The notes under the pieces were generated by a model. The model worked only from the letters and a program-made list of their open reading frames with translations, searched no databases and was not told the origin of the DNA. A stretch of 11,474 bases of DNA from an uncultured Blautia sp. (GTDB lineage Bacteria; Bacillota; Clostridia; Lachnospirales; Lachnospiraceae): positions 1-11,474 of the forward strand of contig CAKRRX010000081.1 in assembly GCA_934394595.1 (NCBI GenBank). Reading direction: 5' to 3'. Every line of letters begins with the position of its first letter. The stretch's first letter is position 1. This document shows positions 1 to 5,646 of this stretch, piece by piece. Made by a program: the position numbers and the translations under genes.

Positions 1-76
1 CCCGTTATTACGCAGTTCGGGAGACTGCGGATGGCTTCCACAACTTCAAAACCCCCGTCGAAACCAGTACAAGCCC
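1..76 (-). ncRNA. ssrA: tmRNA (ssrA), 5' end only, runs off the left edge
   Basis: This is transfer-messenger RNA, which rescues stalled ribosomes by trans-translation with SmpB and tags the unfinished protein for proteolysis. Read on the minus strand from 76 downward, the sequence opens with GGGCTTGTACTGGTTTCGAC followed by GGGG, the hallmark 5' end of tmRNA: the 5' acceptor-stem strand, then the CTGGTTTCGAC D-arm-like block. The next bases (GAAGTTGTGGAAGC, then ATCCGCAGT and GAACTGCG) match the conserved segment before the first pseudoknot in clostridial tmRNAs. The tag-peptide reading frame, pseudoknots 2-4 and the 3' CCA half lie outside the window, so the tag cannot be read. The 5' end is placed at 76 by the spacing from the acceptor stem to CTGG seen in related tmRNAs, and is good to about 1-2 nt. 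Confidence 0.93.
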
Positions 77-143
77 TGATTGAGTAAACAGGTAATGCCG
101 GTACGCAGACGAAGTTCATGTAATTGTGTCTCGTTAGTTTTTT

Positions 144-172
144 ATTATATGCATATCCCTTCTAACTGTCAA
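144..172 (-). promoter_or_regulatory. Consensus sigma-A promoter of ssrA
   Basis: On the minus strand, a perfect -35 TTGACA (167-172) and a perfect -10 TATAAT (144-149) are separated by exactly 17 bp. Transcription should begin near 137, which gives a precursor with about 60 nt ahead of the mature tmRNA end at 76. That leader would be removed by RNase P. A full-consensus promoter suits an abundant stable RNA. Confidence 0.9.
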
Positions 173-217
173 GAAAAAACATATAATTATGCAAAATAAT
201 TGTAGTTTTTTTCACAC

Positions 218-246
218 TTGCAATCTTCTATCTGCTCCTGTATAAT
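218..246 (+). promoter_or_regulatory. Sigma-A promoter of the AGCS symporter gene
   Basis: A -35 TTGCAA (218-223) and a -10 TATAAT (241-246) with a 17-bp spacer face the symporter gene. The expected start site is near 253, leaving a leader of about 65 nt. The region upstream (173-217) is AT-rich and could act as an UP element. The divergent ssrA promoter lies about 45 bp to the left. I see no riboswitch or T-box signature in the short leader. Confidence 0.85.
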
Positions 247-318
247 GTCGCTATAATCTTTTAGAGCGTGAAAGTGGATGAGAACTTCATATTATTTATT
301 TAGGGGGAGGAATTGCCT

Positions 319-1701
319 ATGCTTGATTCCATTACAAAATTTATCAACCAACTGGACACCTGGGTATGGGGCTGGTGGATGATCCTGCTGCTCCTTGGTA
401 CCCACATTTTCATGACGGTCCGAACTGGCTTTATCCAGCGAAAGATCGGTACCGGAATCCGTCTGTCTGTCAGTAAGGACCCTGATGCTGAGGGCGAAGT
501 AAGCCAGTTTGGCGCCCTTACTACTGCCCTGGCTTCCACCATTGGAACCGGAAATATCATCGGTGTGGGCACTGCCATTGCACTTGGCGGCCCTGGTGCT
601 GTACTGTGGTGCTGGCTTACCGGTGTATTTGGCATTGCCACAAAATACAGCGAATCCCTGATTGCAGTGAAATTCCGTGTAAAAACCAAGGACGGCCGAA
701 TGCAAGGCGGTGCCATGTATGCCCTGGAACGTGGTCTGAATATGAAATGGCTGGGCTTGCTTTTCGCCTTTTTCGGCGCCTTTGCTTCCTTTGGAATTGG
801 CTGTGCCACTCAGGTAAATGCCATTGCCACCGTATGTAATGAAAATCTTGGAATTCCGGCTGTGCTGGTAGGAATCCTGGTGGCAGCTCTCACTGCCCTC
901 GTTATTTTTGGCGGAATCAAATCCATTGCAAGGGTCTGTGAAAAACTGGTACCATTTATGGCAATCTTCTATGTCCTGGGCTGTATCGTGATCCTGGGGC
1001 TGAATTACGACTTTGTGATTCCTGCTATCCGCACCATCTGCAAGCTTGCCTTCACACCAGGAGCCGCCGCCGGAGGACTGGCAGGCCGTGGCATCATGAT
1101 GGCAATGCAGTATGGTATTGCCAGAGGACTTTTTTCCAATGAATCCGGTATGGGTTCTGCCCCTATTGCAGCAGCTGCTGCCCAGACCCGCAATCCGGTC
1201 CGCCAGGCATTGGTCTCCAGCACCGGAACCTTCTGGGACACCGTTGTGGTCTGTGCTATGACCGGACTTGTGCTGGTAAGCAGCATTATGAAAAACCCGG
1301 CCATTGATATGAGTACCGTGACAGACGGTGGGCTTCTCACTACCCTTGCATTTTCCCAGATTCCTGTTTTAGGGCCTGTGATCCTGGTAGTAGGAATTAT
1401 CTCTTTTGCCTTTTCCACAGTTCTTGGCTGGGCATATTACGGGGAGCGCTGCGTGGAATATTTTGCAGGGCAAAAAGGACTGATTCCTTACAGACTCCTG
1501 TACGTTGCCATTGCAGCCATTGCTCCCGTGGCAGCCCTTAACCTGGTATGGACTGTAGCAGATATCCTGAATGCTCTGATGGCAATTCCCAATTTAATTG
1601 CCGTACTGCTCCTTTCCAATGTCATCGCCAAAGATACCAGAAAATATCTGGCTGATCTGGACGCTCACCATGATGAAAGTGTCCCCACCATTGAACGTTA
1701 A
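319..1701 (+). CDS. Sodium:alanine/glycine symporter, AGCS family
   Basis: This is a membrane transporter of the alanine-or-glycine:cation symporter family (AgcS/AlsT/YaaJ type), importing alanine or glycine with Na+. The 460-residue product has the family's length and about eleven hydrophobic spans. Diagnostic blocks are GTGNIIGVGTAIALGGPGA (77-94), running into WLTGVFGIATKYSE at 99-112, and a conserved stretch at 267-290 around GLFSNESGMGSAPIAAA. The frame is open from a TTG at 313, but the GGGGAGG Shine-Dalgarno at 304-310 is 8 nt from the ATG at 319 and only 2 nt from that TTG, so I place the start at 319. It is a single-gene transcript with its own promoter and a strong terminator at 1717-1779. 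The family is certain; alanine versus glycine preference cannot be read from sequence. Import of alanine would fit with alaA and gdhA in the same window. Confidence 0.95.
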   Translation: MLDSITKFINQLDTWVWGWWMILLLLGTHIFMTVRTGFIQRKIGTGIRLSVSKDPDAEGEVSQFGALTTALASTIGTGNIIGVGTAIALGGPGAVLWCWLTGVFGIATKYSESLIAVKFRVKTKDGRMQGGAMYALERGLNMKWLGLLFAFFGAFASFGIGCATQVNAIATVCNENLGIPAVLVGILVAALTALVIFGGIKSIARVCEKLVPFMAIFYVLGCIVILGLNYDFVIPAIRTICKLAFTPGAAAGGLAGRGIMMAMQYGIARGLFSNESGMGSAPIAAAAAQTRNPVRQALVSSTGTFWDTVVVCAMTGLVLVSSIMKNPAIDMSTVTDGGLLTTLAFSQIPVLGPVILVVGIISFAFSTVLGWAYYGERCVEYFAGQKGLIPYRLLYVAIAAIAPVAALNLVWTVADILNALMAIPNLIAVLLLSNVIAKDTRKYLADLDAHHDESVPTIER

Positions 1702-1716
1702 ATGTAAACTGTATTA

Positions 1717-1779
1717 AAAAAAGGTTTTCTGCAGGATTTCCCACAAATTGTGGCACATATCCTGCTGAAAACCTTTTTT
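1717..1779. terminator. Long bidirectional intrinsic terminator between convergent genes
   Basis: The outer stem pairs AAAAAAGGTTTTC (1717-1729) with GAAAACCTTTTTT (1767-1779). It continues as GCAGGAT (1731-1737) with ATCCTGC (1759-1765), and a small internal hairpin CCACAA/TTGTGG lies at 1741-1753. The A-run on the left and T-run on the right make it functional in both directions. It therefore serves the symporter gene on the plus strand and the aldo/keto reductase gene on the minus strand. Confidence 0.9.
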
Positions 1780-1821
1780 CATGACTTGCACTATTTTCTC
1801 ACAAAATTGACATTACTATTT

Positions 1822-1837
1822 GAATCCTGCAGGATTC
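1822..1837. repeat. 16-bp perfect palindrome
   Basis: GAATCCTGCAGGATTC is perfectly self-complementary and lies 15 bp beyond the aldo/keto reductase stop codon. Its core CTGCAGGATT (1827-1836) is repeated exactly at 1729-1738 inside the terminator stem. It could be a protein-binding dyad, a minor hairpin, or a remnant of terminator duplication. No function is assigned. Confidence 0.5.
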
Positions 1838-1852
1838 TCAACAGTAGGACTT

Positions 1853-2860
1853 TTACTCTCCGAATTCCTCTGCAGCCTTTTCCAGCATTTTCCGGATAGG
1901 AAGATGATAAGGGCATCTTGTCTCGCATTTTCCGCATTTTACACAGGCAGATGCTTTCACTGCCAGGCTCTTATAACGGTCTTTTGCCCAGTCAGCCAGG
2001 TTATATCGTTCCAAATAGCCTGCAAAAAGAAAAACACTAGGAATACCGATTCCCACAGTACATGGCGCACAATAATTACATCTTCTGCAGAAATTGGTAC
2101 CAAGCTGATGGCGTATCTCTTCTATCTGTGCCTTCTCTTCCTCTGTAAAAGGACTTCCATCTGAACAGGCTCTGATATTTTCTTCCAGTTCCTCAGGCTC
2201 TGCCATACCTGGGATCACAACTGTAACTGCCGGATTGGAACAGACATACCGAAGTGCAAGAGTCCCATTTTCAATAGCGCCGCCTGCAAGAGGCTTCATG
2301 GCAATAAAACCGATATTTTTCTCTTTACATTTCTTTATCAGCGCTTCTCCCTGATTTTCTACAATATTATAGGGAAACATAATCGTCTCCACCCAGTCAT
2401 AACCAAGAGCCCGCTCAAAAACTTCTGTGGAATGAGCGGTAATTCCGATATGACCGATCTTTCCGGCTGTCTTCGCCTCCAGAAGTGCTTCCAGCGCACC
2501 ATTTTCACCCACCACTGTATCAAGCTGCTCCATACTTGGGTTATGGACCTGATAAAGATCAATATAGTCTGTCCGAAGATTTTTAAGACTTGTCTCAATA
2601 TCAGAGGCCATGGCTTCCTTCGTTCTTGCCATACTTTTGGTCGCGATCACAAAATGATCACGGATTCCCTCCAGACCATACCCCAGATATTCCTCACTGA
2701 CTGTATATCCTCTGGCTGTGTCAATGTAATTGATTCCCGCTTCCATCAGCTGTGTCATCAATCCCTTGGTTCCTTCTGCCGAAATCCTCTGAATAGGAAT
2801 ACCGCCAAACCCCATACGTGAAATCTTTAACCCTGTTTTTCCTAATGTCGTATACTCCAT
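1853..2860 (-). CDS. Aldo/keto reductase with C-terminal 4Fe-4S domain
   Basis: This is a predicted cytoplasmic oxidoreductase of the aldo/keto reductase superfamily, in the clostridial group that carries a ferredoxin-like tail (COG1453 type). The 335-residue protein begins with the typical MEYTTLGKTGLKISRMGFGG strand and contains the catalytic tetrad D47, Y52, K75 and H106 (NYIDTARGY, VIATKS, YQVHNP). A TIM-barrel core fills roughly residues 1-240. The tail has two cysteine clusters: C258, C261, C264 and C267 (CxxCxxCxxC), and C306, C309, C312 and C316 followed by proline (CxxCxxCxxxCP). The second is a classic 4Fe-4S motif. This suggests electrons pass through iron-sulfur centres rather than, or as well as, NAD(P)H. 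The substrate is unknown. TAGGAGG lies 6 nt before the ATG. No clear promoter was found, and hairpin block C occupies the leader. Confidence 0.93.
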   Translation of the reverse strand: MEYTTLGKTGLKISRMGFGGIPIQRISAEGTKGLMTQLMEAGINYIDTARGYTVSEEYLGYGLEGIRDHFVIATKSMARTKEAMASDIETSLKNLRTDYIDLYQVHNPSMEQLDTVVGENGALEALLEAKTAGKIGHIGITAHSTEVFERALGYDWVETIMFPYNIVENQGEALIKKCKEKNIGFIAMKPLAGGAIENGTLALRYVCSNPAVTVVIPGMAEPEELEENIRACSDGSPFTEEEKAQIEEIRHQLGTNFCRRCNYCAPCTVGIGIPSVFLFAGYLERYNLADWAKDRYKSLAVKASACVKCGKCETRCPYHLPIRKMLEKAAEEFGE

Positions 2861-2880
2861 ATGTTTCCTCCTAAACGGAC

Positions 2881-3007
2881 ATGTCGCCTATCGGCGACAT
2901 CACCATACATGAAATTCAGCTGCCTGGCGCCTATGGCGCTCTCACAGCTGCCGTCCGATATCCAAGAATTCGCTCATGCCAGCATGGCTCATTCTTGGCT
3001 GCCGTCC
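2881..3007. repeat. Block C: three successive (partly nested) hairpins in the AKR leader
   Basis: There are three hairpins. First, ATGTCGCC (2881-2888) pairs with GGCGACAT (2893-2900). Second, CAGCTG (2917-2922) pairs with CAGCTG (2945-2950), enclosing GCGCC (2927-2931)/GGCGC (2935-2939) around a TAT loop. Third, CCAAGAAT (2962-2969) pairs with ATTCTTGG (2991-2998), enclosing CATG (2975-2978)/CATG (2983-2986). The second and third are each followed by an identical GCTGCCGTCC (2947-2956 and 2998-3007), giving a 51-bp direct repetition. On the minus strand the whole block would be the 5' leader of the aldo/keto reductase gene, ending about 20 nt before its start codon. No known riboswitch class is recognised. 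Block C resembles the interior of element B in layout. Confidence 0.65.
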
Positions 3008-3021
3008 AGGACTTTCATAGT

Positions 3022-3085
3022 AAAAAAACTTATGCCACCAGCACAGAACCTATTTGAATGTTCAAACACGTTCCTGCTGATGGCA
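3022..3085 (-). terminator. Intrinsic terminator downstream of efp
   Basis: Read on the minus strand, a long interrupted hairpin is followed directly by a run of seven T (plus-strand A-run 3022-3028). Paired segments, given in plus-strand form, are TGCCA 3033-3037 with TGGCA 3081-3085, CAGC 3039-3042 with GCTG 3076-3079, GAAC 3046-3049 with GTTC 3070-3073, and TTGAA 3054-3058 with TTCAA 3061-3065. It lies 37 bp beyond the efp stop codon. Confidence 0.85.
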
Positions 3086-3122
3086 CGAAGATTCATAAAT
3101 TGTTCTGTCAGATCAAGTCCGA

Positions 3123-3680
3123 TCAAACTCTGGACAGATACTCACCTGTTCTGGTATCGATTTTCAGCTTGTCTCCCTGGTTTACGAACAGCGGAACCAT
3201 AACCTGGGCACCAGTCTCAACAGTAGCCGGCTTAGTAGCACCCTGTGCTGTATTTCCAGCAAATCCTGGCTCTGTCTCTGTAACAACAAGCTCAACGAAT
3301 AACGGCGGCTCAATAGCAAATACATTGCCATTGTGGGAACAGATCTTAACCATCTCGTTCTCTTTCACGAATTTCAGAGAATCGCCAACCTGATCCTCTG
3401 TCAGACCGATCTGATCAAAAGTCTCAACGTTCATGAAATAATATAATCCACCATCGTTGTACAGATACTGCATATCTACACGCTCAATACGAGCTGTAGG
3501 GAATTTCTCTGTAGGACGGAAAGATTTCTCTAACACGGATCCTGTGATAATATTTTTGTATTTGGTTCTAACGAAAGCAGCTCCCTTTCCTGGTTTTACA
3601 TGCTGGAATTCTACGATCTGACAAACGTTGCCATCAATTTCTACTGTGACACCGTTTCTGAAATCACCTGCTGAAATCAT
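3123..3680 (-). CDS. efp: Translation elongation factor P
   Basis: EF-P binds between the P and E sites of the ribosome and relieves stalling at polyproline stretches. The 185-residue product has the family's exact length and three-domain plan: a KOW-like N-domain (about 1-63) and two OB domains (about 64-126 and 127-185). It begins [17 protein letters not shown] and carries the loop [11 protein letters not shown] with K32 at the tip, the position modified in many bacteria. The C-domain shows the usual [24 protein letters not shown] pattern. A TAAGGAGG Shine-Dalgarno lies about 11 nt upstream. The gene is 83 bp downstream of the shikimate kinase-like gene but has its own promoter and terminator, so it may be expressed independently of the operon above it. 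Confidence 0.98.
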   Translation of the reverse strand: MISAGDFRNGVTVEIDGNVCQIVEFQHVKPGKGAAFVRTKYKNIITGSVLEKSFRPTEKFPTARIERVDMQYLYNDGGLYYFMNVETFDQIGLTEDQVGDSLKFVKENEMVKICSHNGNVFAIEPPLFVELVVTETEPGFAGNTAQGATKPATVETGAQVMVPLFVNQGDKLKIDTRTGEYLSRV

Positions 3681-3719
3681 AATTATATTTTCCTCCTTAT
3701 AGTGCTAATGACTAGAAAT

Positions 3720-3748
3720 ATTCTATAATATATACACCATTTTTTCAA
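3720..3748 (-). promoter_or_regulatory. Probable efp promoter
   Basis: On the minus strand, TTGAAA (3743-3748) and TAGAAT (3720-3725) are separated by 17 bp, each matching sigma-A consensus at 5 of 6 positions. The predicted start is near 3713, about 32 nt before the efp ATG. An alternative -10, TATAGA at 15-bp spacing, overlaps it. Confidence 0.7.
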
Positions 3749-3763
3749 CTACTTTTTTTCAGA

Positions 3764-4267
3764 TCAGGACAATTTTTGCTCAATTTCCCCGATCAGCGCC
3801 TCAAAAGGCTTGTCACCTGTAACCACTTCAATATCTGCAAATTTGTGGTAAACAGGATCACGCTGCTTCAGAAGCTTCTTGATCTTCTCTTCCTGATTGT
3901 CGCCTTCCAGAAGAGGATTGTTGTTTCCTTCCAGTCTCTTGCGGAAGGTATCCGCAGAACCTTTCAGATAGACAACTGTTCCCAGCTGCCTGATATACTT
4001 CTCATTCTGCTCCTGGATTGGAAGTCCTGCTCCCAGGGAAATGACCTTTCTTTCCTTATCTTCGATCAGAGCCTTTACAGTCATGGTCTCCAATGCGCGG
4101 TAATAAGGTTCGCCAAATTTCTGAAAGATTTCCTTCACAGACATGTTCATCTTCTTAATGATCACCTTATCCACATCAACAAAGGTCAGCCCCAGGTCAC
4201 TGGACAGACGTTTCCCCACTCTAGTCTTGCCAGAACCCATAAATCCGATAACCACAATATGGTTCAT
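3764..4267 (-). CDS. aroK: Shikimate kinase-like protein with atypical active site
   Basis: Shikimate kinases phosphorylate shikimate with ATP in the chorismate pathway. The 167-residue product has the family's usual size and fold signals: P-loop GFMGSGKT at 8-15, D33 in the FVDVDK segment, R57 in GEPYYRALE, and R136 in KQRDPVY. Two family signatures are altered. The shikimate-binding GGG appears as G79-A80-G81 (SLGAGLP), and the LID motif RPLL appears as N117-P-L-L, so the LID arginine is missing. The ATG overlaps the yqeG stop by 4 nt (ATGA), with AAGGAGG about 12 nt upstream, so translation is probably coupled. It may be a functional divergent AroK or a relative acting on another small molecule. 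The symbol is given for family membership, and function is less certain. Confidence 0.8.
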   Translation of the reverse strand: MNHIVVIGFMGSGKTRVGKRLSSDLGLTFVDVDKVIIKKMNMSVKEIFQKFGEPYYRALETMTVKALIEDKERKVISLGAGLPIQEQNEKYIRQLGTVVYLKGSADTFRKRLEGNNNPLLEGDNQEEKIKKLLKQRDPVYHKFADIEVVTGDKPFEALIGEIEQKLS

Positions 4268-4767
4268 GAATTCTTCTCCTCCTTGGTATAAAAATGTAAT
4301 ACAATTTTTTCCAGATAACGTTTCAGAACGATCTGGATTTCCTCTTTTGGATGGATTGGTTTTACCAGAATATTCTTAAGACCTGCATTTTTAGCCCCCC
4401 AGATATCTGTAAAAAGCTGGTCTCCGATAAAAACGGTATTCCCAGGATTTGTACCTAAACGTTCCATAGCCCGCTGGTAGCCACGTCTGGAAGGCTTGGC
4501 AGCCATTTCTATGTACTCTGCTTCTACCTCTCTGGCAAAAGGTTCCACCCTTTTCTTTTTATTGTTGGACACCAGGCAACAGGAAAAACCCAGCTTTTTC
4601 AACTTCTGGAAAAGCTCTCTGGCTCTTTTGTCTGCAGGTGCCCCATGAGGAACCAGAGTATTGTCGATATCAAACAACACACCCCGGTATCCTTGCTGAT
4701 ACAACTTTTCATAATCTACTGCATATGCTGAATCCAGATATTCATCTGGAAAAAAGCGTTCAAACAT
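4264..4767 (-). CDS. yqeG: YqeG family HAD IIIA-type phosphatase
   Basis: This is a small cytoplasmic haloacid dehalogenase-fold phosphatase of the YqeG family; the physiological substrate is not established. The 167-residue product has all four HAD motifs: D33-I-D35-N-T37 (nucleophile and acid/base aspartates), S67 in CLVSNN, K91 in AAKPSRRGY, and D116 with D121 in FIGDQLFTDIWGA. There is no large cap domain, as expected for type III. A GAGG Shine-Dalgarno (4776-4779) lies 8 nt before the ATG. The gene follows the patatin gene by 16 bp and overlaps the shikimate kinase-like gene by 4 nt. In Bacillus subtilis yqeG also sits beside a shikimate-pathway gene (established knowledge), so this neighbourhood is partly conserved. 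Confidence 0.93.
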   Translation of the reverse strand: MFERFFPDEYLDSAYAVDYEKLYQQGYRGVLFDIDNTLVPHGAPADKRARELFQKLKKLGFSCCLVSNNKKKRVEPFAREVEAEYIEMAAKPSRRGYQRAMERLGTNPGNTVFIGDQLFTDIWGAKNAGLKNILVKPIHPKEEIQIVLKRYLEKIVLHFYTKEEKNS

Positions 4768-4783
4768 TTTTCAAACCTCACTG

Positions 4784-5644
4784 TCAGCTGTACAGATATG
4801 CCAGCAGTTCTTCATAATGATCTTCCATAATGTCATGGCCATGGTCATAAAATCCCCTGAGCTTTTCTTTGTTCTTCTCCGCACGTCCCACTGTGGGTAT
4901 TTCCGGGCGTATCACAAAAATATGCCCTTCTCTTTCCCATTTTTCCAGCAATTCCAAGGTTCTATTGTAATTCCGGTATCGATTGTACAGAGTATTCAAA
5001 AGCTCTGGATGCTGACGGAATGCCGCTACATAAAGAGCCGCACTTTTTCCCGGTTTACTCTTTCGGTAACCCTTATTTCTGGTAAGGATCACTACATTCT
5101 TACGGTATCCCTTTTCCATGGCATGTACCAGAGGAATGGAATCTGCAATCCCACCGTCCAGGTAAGGAACTCCGTCAATTTCTACCATAGGGCTTACCAA
5201 AGGAATGCTGGAAGAAGCCCGGCTGATCTCCATCAGTCTTTTGGGATCTCTTTTCTCAGAAAGATATTCCGCATCTCCGGTCTGACAGTTGGTGACTACG
5301 ATCTCACATTCTGCATCAGACTGGAAAAAAGTATCAAAATCAAATGGAAAAAGCTCATTGGGATATTTGTCAAACAGCATGTCCATATCAAAGAGCTGAT
5401 GTTTTTTTAAGGCAGCTTTGGTGGCAATGTAACTATTTTTCTTATCCTCCACCACCATACAGTCCATAGTACGTCCCGGTTGACAGGATACATAATCAAG
5501 GGCGTTGCAGCATCCTGCAGAAACTCCTATCACATAAGGGAATTTCACATTTTTTTCCATCAGAAAATCCAGTACACCGGCTGTAAATACGCCTCTGCTT
5601 CCTCCGCCTTCCAAAACAAGAGAGGTTCTGATATTTCCGGACAT
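4784..5644 (-). CDS. Patatin-like phospholipase family protein
   Basis: This is a predicted lipid acyl hydrolase of the bacterial patatin family (RssA/YlbK/YjjU-like). The 286-residue protein shows the oxyanion-hole loop EGGGSRGVF (G13-G15, R17, G18), the nucleophile elbow G40-V-S42-A-G44, and the catalytic aspartate D163 in YLDGGIADSIP, giving the Ser-Asp dyad. The C-terminal third (about 185-286) is charged, rich in Tyr, Arg and Lys, and may contact membranes. There is no signal peptide, so it is likely cytosolic or membrane-peripheral. The start lies 2 nt after the citrate synthase stop, and its Shine-Dalgarno (AAGGAG) lies inside the end of that gene, so translation is likely coupled. The substrate (phospholipid, lysophospholipid or other ester) cannot be decided. 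Confidence 0.92.
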   Translation of the reverse strand: MSGNIRTSLVLEGGGSRGVFTAGVLDFLMEKNVKFPYVIGVSAGCCNALDYVSCQPGRTMDCMVVEDKKNSYIATKAALKKHQLFDMDMLFDKYPNELFPFDFDTFFQSDAECEIVVTNCQTGDAEYLSEKRDPKRLMEISRASSSIPLVSPMVEIDGVPYLDGGIADSIPLVHAMEKGYRKNVVILTRNKGYRKSKPGKSAALYVAAFRQHPELLNTLYNRYRNYNRTLELLEKWEREGHIFVIRPEIPTVGRAEKNKEKLRGFYDHGHDIMEDHYEELLAYLYS

Positions 5645-5646
5645 TC

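Noticed and set aside
3..80. Plus-strand frame at the left edge that looked like the tail of a truncated protein gene
   Set aside because: The reverse complement carries the conserved tmRNA 5' end, which accounts for these bases completely.
1..119. Minus-strand frame from ATG at 117-119, open for about 39 codons to the left edge
   Set aside because: It lies across the tmRNA 5' end, has no Shine-Dalgarno and no protein-family resemblance. The RNA signature explains the sequence better.
77..318. Possible glycine riboswitch before the AGCS symporter gene
   Set aside because: The conserved glycine-riboswitch core segments are not present, and the promoter leaves only about 65 nt of leader.
313..318. 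TTG at 313 as the symporter start codon
   Set aside because: It is only 2 nt from the Shine-Dalgarno, whereas the ATG at 319 has the ideal 8-nt spacing.
3010..3030. A promoter for the aldo/keto reductase just after the efp terminator (TACTAT as -10)
   Set aside because: The -10 matches only 4 of 6 and there is no acceptable -35. The evidence is too weak to call.
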